A program made the position numbers and the translations under genes. A stretch of DNA of 64,000 bases from positions 30,702,599 through 30,766,598 of the forward strand of contig NC_087063.1 of assembly GCF_963678635.1 (NCBI RefSeq), given 5' to 3'. This document shows, one piece after another, positions 11,130 to 22,530 of this stretch. This DNA comes from Symsagittifera roscoffensis (taxonomy: Eukaryota; Xenacoelomorpha; Acoela; Convolutidae). Under the pieces are notes generated by a model, which did not search any database, was not told the DNA's origin, and saw only the letters and a program-made list of their open reading frames with translations. The first letter of the stretch is position 1; the number at the start of each line of letters is the position of its first letter.

Positions 11130-12000
11130 TTTGAAAAGCGCCCGCTTTAAAAATAATTTTTAATTTCAAGATTAAAAGTCAACTTTGAAATCCTAAATAA
11201 AAACACTTTCTAAATTTAGTTTGTTTTTTCTAAAAATTTACAAAACTGGCCGTCGTGAGATCGTTTTGACCATTGGTTACACTTTTTTAATCTCCATTAG
11301 AACACAGCACAGCAACTATTACTGTTAGTACTAGTTCTAATACATCTTCGACTTTCAAACAGAGGCGAAGCTGGGCTTCGCATACACAAGCTAGAAAACG
11401 ACAAAAAACTGATCTTTAAAGTGAAATATCACAAAATAGAAGTGAGCCTCGAAAAATGAACTTTTTACAAGCTGCCAGGTTTGATTCTGCAACCTCGAGC
11501 TTTGGAGACTTTTGTCCTTCCCTGTCAACCACGATACGCTTATTGATCAAAAAACTTTAGCCAGAAAAAGCATAGAACAGAAGCTATGAAAAACTGAGTA
11601 TTTTTATTCGCGAGTTGGCTCAGGAAAATGTGAAGTCATGCTAATACACTTCGCACGCTTGCAAGTGTAATTACAAACTATGCTAAAAGAAATCAGCAAG
11701 AGCTCCGATAATCAAAAAATAAAAACCAGAATTCTCAGAAAGATTTTCAAACTTATTCAAAAAGTGAAATTTTGTATTTCCGATGCTATTAGCAAGGGTA
11801 TTGCAACCGCCGGACACTGGACATCAAAAGCTAAAGATGTTGTCCCAGCTCTTCCGTGGACACTTCAGCCTATTTTTAACCTATAAATACATAGCCGGTA
11901 ATTTTAGCAGTTTGGTGCAAAAAATCCAGTTTTTGAACAACAAGGTACCGGGGTCCGAATCCTGTCAGTTGTAGTTTTGGCAGATTGAACATTTTCTGCT
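11130..12000. repeat. Dispersed repeat family A, copy 2, with tRNA-like module
   Basis: This has the same order of landmarks as the copy at 10080-10760: CAACTTTGAAATCC text, CTAGTTCTAAT text near 11330, the hairpin motif AGGCGAAGCTGGGCTTCGC at 11360-11385, and a minus-strand tRNA-like module at 11471-11539 starting GCGTATCGTGG as in copy 1. A second hairpin (ACGCTTGCAAGTGT) follows near 11655. Short open frames at 11680-11974 are chance frames. Confidence 0.5.
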
Positions 12001-13046
12001 TAATTAAATCAAGTTTTTGGACTGAAAAGTGTTTGCTTATTTTTCTTGGCTCTTCTCACTGAAAAGTCCGAACAATTTTTTTCGTTTTAGGAAACCATGT
12101 TTAGTGTTTCAAAATCTAATTCTTCAAACCTATATAAAAAATTAAAGTCCTTCAAATCTATATTTCTAATACTTAAAAGCTATACAAACAACTGTGACGG
12201 TTTAAACAACGGTGTTTTTGAACATACAAGTGCGCAGCATTAATCAGGAAAAAATCTGTATTCAATCATTTGCTGGAGTAGACGAGAAAAATGATTGAAT
12301 AAAAAGATAAAAATTACGACCTTAAATGGAATATAAAAGTTTAATCCAAGTAGTATACTGCTTTTTACAAATGTATATATATATATATATTTTATAGCTG
12401 TGACATGTAGTAATATGATTCGCCTTTAGAAAGGAACAAACTGAAAATAATTGCAGTCTGTTAACAATGTTCACATCTCTCATAATTTTAGTTTATGAAT
12501 TCACCAAAAATCAGTTTTGATTATGTCGTTTATTGTCCCGGTTTCAAAGAAAAGCGGAATAACTATGCTTGGGGTGCTTTTGTTCATTTAGCCAATTTTC
12601 GACTTTTTAACTAAGCTATTTTGATGGAATATGCTGATTTGGTCAACTGGGTATTCATACTCGTCAGAAATAAATTACTTAATCAGAACTTAGCAGAACG
12701 TACTGTTTAGGTAGCAGTATTTAGACAATAGCATATTCATACTTCTCAGTAAGCAGAAAAATGCTTTATTAACCAATCAAAATTGAGACCAGCAAAAAAT
12801 TAACAATTAATAATGATTTATTTCATAAGTTTCATTTCTGATCTCGATTCTGATTAGTTATTATACTATTTGTCTGCTTACTGACTACTGACTAAACTGA
12901 ATAAACAATTTTCTAAATACAGACCGGACTCCCTTAAATAAGCACTAAGTCTGTGTTGAGATTCTCTTACTAAGAGAATTATCTCACAATTTGTCTATAA
13001 CTTTCAACAACCTTGATAACAGAAAAAAATAGCGGCAAACACTAAT
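12001..13046. other. Intergenic AT-rich DNA with a short (TA)n run
   Basis: No gene or RNA is recognisable. A TA dinucleotide run occupies about 12373-12392. The rest is AT-rich and unremarkable. Confidence 0.5.
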
Positions 13047-13135
13047 TCATGCGCACAATGCCTCTGGTATCGAATATTAGCGCAGCGGAGCAAGCGTTCT
13101 CTAATTGCTAATGCGCCGTTTTAAGTTAGCTTTCT
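13047..13135. repeat. Short dispersed repeat, partner at 22435-22530
   Basis: The text GCGCACAATGCCTCTGG...AATTGCTAATGCGCC here recurs in diverged form at 22439-22525 (GTGCACAATGCCTCTTG...AATTGCCAATGCGCC). The two inner ends are partly inverted (GGCGCATTAGC against GCGCACAATGCC), which would suit a small MITE-like or hairpin element, but the full ends are not resolved. Confidence 0.45.
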
Positions 13136-14599
13136 GCTGATTGACCGGTCTTCTAAAATACCCAGCTTTCCTATTTATGCAATAGTTTCAGGTGAGTCTA
13201 CGCAAGAATTATGCACCAGCTGCGAGTTCTCTTGAAAACATGAAAATATTTACCTTGTCCTATAAACTAATTACTATAAGTTTCCGACCCATTAAAAAGT
13301 AGTCTCATGTCCTTCCTTCTGTGCCACGATCACTTGAAATTCGACCAACACTAGCCAACCAGTAAAAAAAATATGCTATGAAATTTCCAACGCCGCAGAT
13401 CGTGATTGAAGCAAAAATTCTTCTAAAAGATCACTTTTATTTGCGACTTAGTTTGGAAAAAAATAGTGATATAATAATACACTACACTCACTAGCTTGTT
13501 TGTGTAACTATGGGTAACTATACTAAAAACGGTTTGAATCAAAATAAGCCTAGATTTAAGAAAAAACACCCAAAAAACCGTACCAGAAAATATGAATGGT
13601 ATTAAAGAAAAACAGAAACTGAACTGACAGAAGCTACGTCAAAAATCAAAGAAAATTCGCAATGAAAAAGATAACAGCCTAAAACGAACTCCTCTAGAAA
13701 TGGTTTTTTAGAATTGCTGATTGAAATGCGAAAAAAAGTTTCGAACCATGACATCTTGACTTTTGGGTTACCACGATAATGATGCACTGCCATTTTATTT
13801 GTCTCCGACCTTTATAAAGATCGTTGTTCAACTCCATAAAAATTTGAAAAAGAGTATAGAAAAACCAAAACAAACTGAATTGTTTCACGAAAACTTCAAC
13901 CTACGAATTTTAAGGAAAAAACATATGCCCTTAACGCTTTTTGAAATATACTGACAATTTACGTTCGGGTGTATTTTTGATAAAAAATATCCGAGTTTGA
14001 AAAACTGGATCAGTAGAAAAGATTTTTATTTTGCCGGGTAGTCTGATAATCAAATTTCAATTGCAAATTTTAAGTCAGAGGTTGATCTCTTTTTGTTACC
14101 AAAATAATTTTGCTGTTCGACAGTGGTGTTTGAAATCCTTTTACCAAAAAACTTAGGTGAATATTAAAAAAAAACCAAAAACCAAACCACAAAAGATCAA
14201 AATTGTGCGTGAACAGACTTTAAGACTTTTGAAACAAGCAATTTTTGATGGGTTTTTGTGGGGTTATGATTCTGCTATTTTCAAATTCTGATTAACTTAA
14301 AAACAACGATTTGACGATATAATGAAATTTTCTGGTTGCTAATATTTTATATGATAAGTTAATACAAACAAATCACGCTACGGTTAAATTTTCGTAAAAC
14401 GGGTTGAAATATATATTGCCCAAAAAAGTTAGAACAAATTTTCAAACTTGTTATGTGCTACTCTATTTTACAAACCCAAATCTGCCAAAAAAAAATTAAA
14501 CTGCAATAATACTCAAAACAAATTTTGAACAAAGTAGTTATTATTTTCATTTTTTTTGTTTACAATTTTCAGTGCTTGTGCGACTAACAAATAGCCCGA
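13136..14599. other. Intergenic AT-rich DNA with diverged repeat scraps
   Basis: No gene is recognisable. Around 13320-13440 there is a weak copy of the GCC-ACGATCAC / AGCCAACCAG text found in repeat family A. Around 13980-14060 there is a weak match to the dispersed repeat better preserved at 25978, 30370 and 46300. Confidence 0.4.
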
Positions 14600-15260
14600 A
14601 ATGAAATTACTTTTAGAGAAACTTTTCTGAGAATTTTAACACAGTAAAAAAAAATTCAGAATTATCTTCAAAAAAAGCTGGACTGATCTGAAAGCGCTTT
14701 TATCTGAAGGTTTCAAAACCTCCCTTGAATACCTTTAACTTGAAAAAAAGACCAATATTTAATTTAATTTAAAATTTGTTTTTAAATTTGACAAAAATTA
14801 CTGTAGTTGGGTGTTCTGGCCAATGGCTACACTTGTATATATCTTTCCTAGAACAAATCACAGCAACCATTATTGTTAGCGCTGGTTCTAATATTTCTTC
14901 ACCAAGCTATAAAACAGATGCGAAGCTGTTATTGGCAAGCAAGAGCAAAAAGAAAAAAACGATAAGAAAAGTAGAAATAAACATCGAATGAAGAAACCTT
15001 CTGCTATGTGTTGGATTTGTACTTGCAACCTCGAACCTGCATGCCCGATAGTTTAAATACAAATTATACTAGAAATCAGCAAAAGCTCTTTTAATTTTTT
15101 TGTCATAGCTCTTCCGTCAAAGATAATTCAACATATTTTTAACATATCATTTTTTAATTGGTATTTTTGTCTTGTAATTGGACGACAAAGTACCGAGGTT
15201 GGAACCTTGCCAACTGTAGTTCTTGCAGATGGAAACATTTCTACCACGAACAATTTAATG
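14600..15260. repeat. Dispersed repeat family A, copy 3
   Basis: Landmarks match the copies at 10080 and 11130: GAAAGCGCTTTTATC text, GGGTGTTCTGGCCAATGGCTACAC near 14805 (compare GATCGTTTTGACCATTGGTTACAC at 11260), TTAGCGCTGGTTCTAAT at about 14877, then CAGATGCGAAGC at 14914. A degraded tRNA-like module follows near 15000-15040. Confidence 0.45.
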
Positions 15261-15349
15261 TTTTGGACTAAAATGCATTGGCTTGTTTTTGCCAGTTGTT
15301 TGCACTACTTCGAGCTATTTTAGTGTTTCACATTTTTTACTATTTTTAA

Positions 15350-15870
15350 TAAGAGGCGAAGCGGAGCTTCGCACCACTTGCGATACAACACTGACATAAA
15401 AATAAACAAAAAAAGCCGAAAATGAAATATATATATATTTAAAAAAGTAGATCATATAAAGTTTCATATGTCTCGATAGAAGTTCATTTCAGGCAAGCAT
15501 GCCAGACACTTGATTTTTAAACCAACAACAACGGAACAAAATTTACAAAAAAAAGCGGACAATCTTTGAGCAGACACAAGTTGAGCCAAAAAAAATTGCT
15601 TTTATAAAAAAAATTTAAAATGTAACCCTAAGCAACAATTGCACTGGAAACTACAATGTAATTTGTATACAGAATAAAAAATCAGTGATGTGGCAGCTAA
15701 GCCAACAATCTTTGAGCTGAAACCACTTGCAGCAAAAAAAATGATTTTTTTAAATTTTTTTTCTTCAAAATTTCAAGTCTCTTTGTTACAATGGAAATTA
15801 CTTACAGCAAAAAAAAAATCAGTGATGTGGCTTACTGCAAAAAAAAATTAGTGATGTGACAATTAAGCCG
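15350..15870. repeat. Repeat family B, copy 1 (partner 17045-17580)
   Basis: It begins with the hairpin motif GCGAAGCGGAGCTTCGC followed by ACCACTTGCGATACAACAC. It continues through a CATATAAAGTTTCATATG block, GGCAAGCATGCCA and several AAAATCAGTGATGTGGC blocks. The same order over about 500 bp is repeated at 17045-17580 with scattered changes, so these are two copies of one element. No coding content. Confidence 0.7.
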
Positions 15871-16085
15871 ACCGACTATCTTTGAGCAGACACCAACTGA
15901 ACCTAAAAAAAGGTTCTATGAATTTTTTAAAAATATTTTATGTCCCCCTTTGAAATAAGAATGAACAACACTCGCACTTACACTATATTTTAGCCGACAA
16001 AACCTGAGCGAACAAAGGAAAAACCAACAATTCGTTTTTCTCGGAATTTTTAAATTTCTTTGATACTGGAAAAAAAACGATTTCC

Positions 16086-16160
16086 GGCCACGACTCGAAC
16101 CCCAGACCTTCGAGTACAACAGCAACTGCTTTACCTCCAGGCCAACAACCAGGCTGCAAC
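16086..16160 (-). repeat. tRNA-like sequence (SINE head or tRNA relic)
   Basis: The minus strand carries TGGCCTGGAGGTAAAGC, which resembles a pol III A box and D arm. About 35 bases later comes GGGGTTCGAGTC, which resembles a B box and T loop. The acceptor ends do not pair well, so it is not called as a working tRNA gene. Confidence 0.4.
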
Positions 16161-16279
16161 ATGTCAAGAAAAGGTAAAAAGAGAAGTGAAGAGAAGATAA
16201 GAAAAGTGAAAAGAAATTTTTTAACTGATTTTGTTATTTTAGTTTTTAACACGAAAAAAAGTCTATATTCCAGTTTGAT

Positions 16280-16302
16280 AACGCTTGCTTTTCGCAAGCG
16301 TA
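16280..16302. repeat. ACGCTTGC/GCAAGCGT hairpin motif
   Basis: ACGCTTGC-TTTTC-GCAAGCGT is a perfect 8-bp stem with a 5-base loop. It is preceded by GTCTATATTCCAGTTTGATA. Related sites are at 22339-22361, 24181-24202 (degraded stem) and, without the stem, 26494-26515 after near-identical preceding text. The shared flank and variable stem suggest the second end of a repeat family. Confidence 0.6.
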
Positions 16303-16343
16303 AAATTTCTAATTCTAATGCTTCAAACCTATGTAAGCAAATA

Positions 16344-16620
16344 CAAGATTGTAGTGGCTTTAGGCGGCGCTGTTTCTGATATCGGCGGCTTTGAACATAC
16401 ACTATCTATGAAAAAACTTCAAATATATACGCAGAGGCGAAGCAGAGCTTTGCACCACTTGCGGTACAGCACGAAAATGACAAGATTGTAGCGGCTTTAG
16501 GCGGCGCTGTTTCTGATATCGGCGGCTTTGAACAAACACTATCTATGAAAAAACTTCAAATATATACGCAGAGGCGAAGCAGAGCTTTGCACCACTTGCG
16601 GTACAACACGAAAATGACGA
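16344..16620. repeat. Tandem duplication with 137-bp period
   Basis: A unit starting CAAGATTGTAG at 16344 repeats from 16481 almost exactly. It includes GGCGGCGCTGTTTCTGATATC, a TATCTATGAAAAAACTTC block and a hairpin motif. The second unit continues into text that recurs at 17583-17990 (shared TATACGCAGAGGCG, GATGATGAATC and TAAGCCGACAATTTTTGAGC blocks). Confidence 0.75.
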
Positions 16621-17044
16621 TGCAAACTAACAAACATAAATTGAGATGATGAATCAAAAAATGTCACAAAAAGCTAGATCTTCCCAAATGTTCGTATCTT
16701 TGCCTCAATTCTCTTGACTAAAATTCGTTGGAAACACAAATTTCGTAAATTAAATTTGCACAGAAACAAAATTTAGAAAGCGGTAATAAGCCGACAATTT
16801 TTGAGCACAAAAAATGGGTCTTTCAAAAGAATGAAAAAATTACCCTCGTACAAGATTCAGATGCATAAAAAAATTTTGGCTCAGCCAACCGCGCAATTTT
16901 CCGGGGTCGTTTTTTGAAAGAAGGCAGATTGTAACAATTGAAAGAGCAATGTTTTGGACTAAAACGCATTGGCTTGTTTTTTGCCAGTTGTTTGCACTAA
17001 AAAAATTCAAGCTAATTTAGTGTTTCACAATTTTATTATTTTTA

Positions 17045-17990
17045 CACAGGCGAAGCGGAGCTTCGCACCACTTGTGATACAACACTGACATAAAAAAAAA
17101 GCCGAAAATGAAAAATTTAAAAAAAACTAGGTCATATAAAGTTTCATATGTCTCGATAGAAGTTCATTTCAGGCAAGCATGCCATACACTTGATTTTTAA
17201 ATTAACAACAACAGAACATAATTTACTAAAAAAAGCGGACAGTCTTTGAGCAGACACAAGTTGAGCCAAAAAAAAGCTTTAATAAAAAAAGTTCAAAATC
17301 CCACCTTAAGCAACAATTGCACTGAAAACTACAATGTAATTTGTATACAGAAAAAAAAATCAGTGATGCGGCAACTAAGTTAACAATCTTTGAGCTGAAA
17401 CCACTTGCACCAAAATAAAGATTTTTTTTTTGATTTTTTCAAAATTTCAAGTCTCCTTTGAAACTATAGAATGAACAGCAATTGCATTTGCAGTTACAAT
17501 TGAAATTACTTACAGCAAAAAAAAAATCAGTGATGTGGCTTACAGCAAAAAAAAAGGTGATGTGACAACTAAGCCGACCATCTACACTATCTATGAAAAA
17601 ATTTCAAATATATACGCAGAGGCGAAGCAGAGCTTTGCACCACTTGCGGTACAACACGAACATGACGATGCAAACTAACAAACATAAATTGAGATGATGA
17701 ATCGAAAAATGTCACAAAAAGCTAGATCTTCTCAAATTTTTATATCTTTGCCTCAATTGTCTTGACTAAAATTCGTTGGAAACACGAAGTTCGTAAATTA
17801 AATTTGCACCGAAACAAAATTTAGAAAGCGGTAATAAGCCGACAATTTTTGAGCACAAAAAATGGGTCTTTAAAAAGAATGAAAAAATTACCCTCGTGCA
17901 AGATTCACATGCATCAAAAAATTTTGGCTCAGCCAACAGCGCAATTTTAGGGCTAATTTTTTTGAAAGAAGGCCGATTGTAACAAATTTG
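17045..17990. repeat. Repeat family B, copy 2, joined to a copy of 16540-16930
   Basis: The first 530 bases repeat 15350-15870. From 17583 the text repeats 16540-16930, and a shortened third copy of the GAAAGCGGTAATAAGCCGAC block lies at 18005-18130. The whole 15.3-18.1 kb stretch is thus a nested patchwork of two repeat types. The 117-codon frame across 17766-18119 is a by-product of this duplication. Confidence 0.65.
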
Positions 17991-18189
17991 CACAGAAACA
18001 AAATTTAGAAAGCGGTAATAAGCCGACAATTTTTGAGCACAAAAATTGGGCCTTTGAAGAGATTGAAAAAATACCCTCGTGCAAGATTCACATGCATCAA
18101 AAAATTTTGGCTCAGCCAACAGCGCAATTTAGGGCTCTTTTTTTGAAAGAAGGCCGATTGTAACAATTGGAAGAGCAAAAACGGCTCTT

Positions 18190-18366
18190 TCCCCCCCCCC
18201 CACCTGCAATTTTTTTACGAGTAAAATTACTGTTTTCACCAACCGATTAACAAGAAAACTGGCATGCGGATTAACCGGGCCATGACAAACATATTTGGTC
18301 TTTATAATTAACCTTGTAAAACCACTCATTACATCATAAAATTGATGCTCATACGAGGTGGGGGGA
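18190..18366. repeat. Small element bounded by C-run/G-run inverted repeats
   Basis: CCCCCCACCTG at about 18190-18207 (12 consecutive C) is matched by the inverted sequence GAGGTGGGGGG at 18355-18366, enclosing about 150 bases with no coding content. This is compatible with a miniature inverted-repeat element. No target duplication was identified. Confidence 0.35.
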
Positions 18367-19127
18367 AAAGGAAAAAATAGCCGCAAAAACAAACAGAAAG
18401 AGCAAAAACATACTCTTCAACAATTAGAACATCGTTGAAGATGGCATCGGGCCAAAGAGCCACCATTGGGCACTTCGTGCCCTCAGGCCGGTTTGCTTTT
18501 CTCTCGGGCATCTTTCAACTATGTTCTAACTACTACAAAGTTATAAAATCAACAAATTTTAGGCCCAGTAAAAAAAAACTACGAAAAACAAAAAATATAG
18601 CGGAGTTGGTAATATTAAAACAAGCATTACAAAAAATCTAACAGAAAGTACATTTGATCTGCATACATGATCAAAAAAATCTGTTGGTTAAACCAAATGC
18701 TGATTTGAAAAACTGATTCAGTGATTATGTTGGACAAACATAAAAGTCCCGAACCGACAACGCTTTAATTGTTGCAATTTCTAGTCCCGAACTGACTAAC
18801 ATACCCTCACAAACTTGATAACACAATTTTAATCACGGGCATCAAATTCCACGCACACTGAACGACATAAAAAAAATCAGAATGATTGAACAAAACTCTT
18901 TTACTTTCCAAACCTTCATTTAAAACTTTGGAAAACTTATAATAAACTCTGCAAAAAGTCTTGCAACTCAATCATCTTCACCAACGAAGCCTTAGAATTT
19001 GTTTTCAAAAATTAGAAGAAAGCTGAATCCTTAAAAACAGCATGGCTGCGAGAACTAAGACGAAACAAAGTAACAGACGGACGATAATCCGAAAAGCAGA
19101 AGTTTTCCAGTTAGCAAAAAAACTGCT

Positions 19128-19190
19128 GCCGCCCGGATTCGAACCGAAAAAGTTCGCCGTCTCAAACAGATATTTTGATTGAATTTGCAT
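19128..19190 (-). repeat. tRNA-like B-box remnant
   Basis: The minus strand holds CGGTTCGAATCCGGGC, a good pol III B box and T arm. The sequence upstream of it on that strand does not form a clear cloverleaf. Likely a SINE or tRNA relic. Confidence 0.35.
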
Positions 19191-19229
19191 GCATTATTCA
19201 GATGGGAATCGGAGTTTTGCACAGTTTGC

Positions 19230-20680
19230 GATACGAATTACATAAAAACATATAGGAAAACTAGATGAACCAAAAATGTTGCAAGTCTTGATAAAAGACA
19301 CTTAGGGGCCCAGCTAAAGCTAGAAACAGTTGTTTGATAATTTTGATTTTGTTATACGTATTGTTTTGCGCTTGATTTTTGAATTTGAGGCAGGATGAAA
19401 TGCGCAATTTCAATAAGTTGAGTTTGCCCTAAACCTTATTTGCTTTTCTACTAAAATAAGTGAACTTTTTGAGTTATTGGTATCTTCTGACCGACACAAC
19501 CTTTTTCCTACACAGAAATCAGGAGTCACCGCTTCTTTCGAAAACAATCCGAACCGGTTTTTTTGACTAAACATTTCATTTGTGATTCAAAAATTTCTAA
19601 AAAAAAAAAACGGTCAAAGTTCAAAAATTCGACTAACCGAAATTGGCAACTTTTTTCTGTTAAAAGCAGGTGGTGGCTGGTTAAGTATAGAAGATAAGCC
19701 GAAATAGTGTTTCTCGATGGAACACTTAACCTGAGAACTGGCCACGCAGTTTTCGAATAAACTAAGAACCAAAAACGGTCAAAGTGTCAAAACTTCTTTC
19801 ACTTGTTTGAAGGCCATAAACTTTTTCTAAAAAACGGGAAAAAGCAAATTGTAAAGGTAGGCTTCCAACAATCGTTTATGGCCATTAAACTTATGATATC
19901 AGATTTGGCATGATATTTAGAGAAAAGTCCAAAAAACGGTCAACAAATCAGATAGTTGACTTTTCAGAGAATCATAGCTATTTGTTTAAACTCAATGGGC
20001 TTAGCCGCTTAAGCAGAAAAAATACACCCGACCTGTTATTTCAATTGGACCCAAAAACCCAGTTTTTGCAGTGTAGTTCTTAGGAAAATTTTCAAAATCA
20101 GTCAAAGAATCAAAACTTTGACTTTTCCGAGGGCCATAATTTTTTGTGTCAAAAAATTTGGCCGTAGTCGGGTATGCCAAGGATTGTCTCACACCCATTC
20201 TTTGAATAAAACCCAAAAAACCACTTATGGGAGGGTAATTTTTGTAAAACTTTTAAAAGTTAGAAGAAAACGCTCAAAAAACTAACTTTTTCGATGACGA
20301 TAACTTTTTGTCTGAACAAACTTGTGATGGGCCGCTAATGCAGGAGAACTTCCCACAAACTGTTATCTCCATTGAGCCCGCAACCTTTATCTCTATTGAA
20401 TTTTGGCCGTAGACCTCATGGAGGGAACTTTTTATATCTCACTACTCAATGCAACAAAATGTCAAGTTTGTTAGATTAGTTTAAGAGAAAACGAAAAAAA
20501 AAATATCGGTCAAATATTCGCCCCACAGATTTTTTCGAAGGCTGCAGACAAAGGGGGCATGCATGCACATTTATTTTAGTACGGGTCAATTTATGAATAC
20601 GCAGGCGGCTTTCTATGGATACCCCTTTTTTGAAAATTCGTAGACGGATTTTAAAGATAAAAAACTATACTTTTTGCAAA
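19230..20680. repeat. Large direct repeat, copy 1 (partner 20800-22010)
   Basis: The stretch runs through ordered landmarks that recur in the second copy: GACACTTAGGGGCCCAGCTAAAGC (19295), CTTTTCTACTAAAATAAGTGAA, several ACGGTCAAA blocks, and near its end CGGCTTTCTATGGATA (20607). Copies are diverged. No long reading frame exists in either copy. This is an ancient duplication of non-coding or dead element DNA. Confidence 0.6.
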
Positions 20681-20799
20681 CAGTGATAAAACCTTGCATA
20701 ACGTCTCAAAAAGAAATGAAATAAAAACCCGATGTCATACTTTTTTTAAAAACATATTAAAGCACACTGCAATCTTAACACAAAGGCCAGGCGGAGCTT

Positions 20800-22010
20800 C
20801 GCAACTTATGCGATACCACACAATCTTTAAAAAACACATCCAAAAAATTAAAAATGATGAAAAATTTAGGTGAACAAACTAGGTGAAAAACTAGATGTCT
20901 CAAAGAAAGACACCTAGAGTCCAGCTAAAGCTAGAGGCACGTGTTTGATTTTGTTTTAATCTTTTTACTGATGCAGGACAAAATGCATGATTGTAAAAAT
21001 TGAACTTTGCCCAAAACCTTAGTTGTTTCTCTGCTAAAGTAAATGAAAAAGGGTGAAAATTTTTAAGATTTTGAAAAAATCGCAACCAAATAAACTTTTT
21101 CACATAAAAATTGAGGAGTAACTGCTTATGCGGGAAGAGTTCGCGCAATCGCTTCTTTCGAATGAACTTTTTGTCTCAGATTTGATAGGCTAGTTGTTAA
21201 GTAAATTCAAAAACTTCTAACAAAACGGTCGAAGTTCCAAAACACGACTTTCCGAAATCCATTATTTTTTTCTGCAAAAAGCAAGTGTTCATTAAACCAG
21301 AGGAGAAACATAAGACCGGAATTATCGGTTGAACACTTAACATGGAATTGGCGTGGTGGTTTTCGAATAATGTCAAAAAACGTTTGTTGAAGGCCAAAAC
21401 TTTTGACAAAAAAAAACTGGGAATAGTCAATCCGTTTTAAAGGAAGGCTTCCAACAATGTATTGAACTGATTAAACCTAATATAAGATTTGGCAGGGCAG
21501 TTATCGAGAAAAGTTCAAGCAATTGCCATCGAATCAAAAGGTTGACATTTCCGAGAATCAAAGCTTTTTAGGCAAAAAAATGGTAGTAACCGCTTGTGCA
21601 GAAGAAGTTCACGCAACCTGTATTTTCGATTGAATCTAAACACTCTGATTTAGGAGGTGGTTTTTCAATAAAAGCCAAAATTTTTTTTAAAAAAAAGGTC
21701 AAAAGATCAAACATTTAAATACTTGCAGGGCATTAATTTCTGATGAAAAAATAGGGCGAAGCCAATTATGCAGAGGAACTCTACAAAACCCATTCTATTC
21801 ATAAGATCAAAATTAAGACTAAGATAAAACCAAAAAAACACAAATATGGGTCAAATCTTCCCCCACATCTTTTTCGAAAGCTGTAGAGAGAGGGGTAAAG
21901 TAAAAACAGACTGGGAGAGTATGCCAGCACACAGGGGAGCAGACGGCTTTCTATTGATAATCTTTTTTTTTGAAAATATGTGGAACAATTTTCGAGAAAC
22001 TAAACAAAAA
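20800..22010. repeat. Large direct repeat, copy 2 (partner 19230-20680)
   Basis: Landmarks in the same order as copy 1: GACACCTAGAGTCCAGCTAAAGC (20910), CTCTGCTAAAGTAAATGAA, ACGGTCGAAG, and near the end CGGCTTTCTATTGATA (21948). It starts just after a hairpin motif at 20781-20820, which is also found at the start of other repeats in this window. Confidence 0.6.
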
Positions 22011-22214
22011 ATCCAAAGCGTTTAAAAAAAATAAGAAAGAGCAATCTCGTAGATTTTCAGATTGCCAGTTTTTATCAAACAGGAAAACTGAGAAAACTGG
22101 AATTACATTGACAAACAATTGCAATTAATACAAATCTTAAGCAGACAAACGAAAGTACGACAAATCAATTTTAAACGTAAAAAAAATGTTTCAGCTGCCT
22201 ACAAACTGCAAAAA

Positions 22215-22361
22215 AATATGGTATGTCCAATGTTCGAATCTATGACCTTCCGCTTCAAAAATAAAGCATGTAAGAAAAGCAAGTAAGCTTTGTAAGGAAA
22301 ATTATTCACGGGAAAAAAGACTAATTACCAATTACAAGACACTTGCTTTCGCAAGTGTACT
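22215..22361. repeat. tRNA-like remnant followed by a GCAAGTGT hairpin
   Basis: The minus strand at 22222-22262 reads GAAGCGGAAGGTCATAGATTCGAAC, a degraded B-box-like stretch. The plus strand at 22339-22361 has ACACTTGC-TTTC-GCAAGTGT, an 8-bp stem equivalent to the hairpin at 16281 but with changed, still pairing, outer bases. Confidence 0.45.
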
Positions 22362-22434
22362 AAAAATTATTCTAGAACTTGGTAAAGTAACAAACAAATC
22401 TAGGAAGTCGGCAGCAACCCGGCAAGCACTGATT

Positions 22435-22530
22435 TACGTGCACAATGCCTCTTGCACCAAATGTCAGCGCTGCAGATCAAGCAGTCGCTAATTGCCAATG
22501 CGCCATTTTTACTAGTTTTACAATGTGTCT
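22435..22530. repeat. Short dispersed repeat, partner at 13047-13135
   Basis: Second copy of the element described at 13047. Conserved blocks are GCACAATGCCTCT and AATTGCCAATGCGCC. Confidence 0.45.

Larger units (their letters stand above)
15352..17655 (+). repeat. Cluster of five GCGAAGC-hairpin motifs
   Basis: The motif AGAGGCGAAGCnGAGCTTyGC followed by ACCACTTGCG(A/G)TAC occurs at 15352-15390, 16431-16470, 16569-16608, 17047-17084 and 17616-17655, always on the same strand. Weaker copies lie at 11360, 14914, 19200, 20781, 23052, 24273, 29756 and 29961. The first part can fold into a GCGAAGC/GCTTCGC hairpin. It looks like one end of a non-autonomous mobile element rather than a gene part. 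Confidence 0.65.
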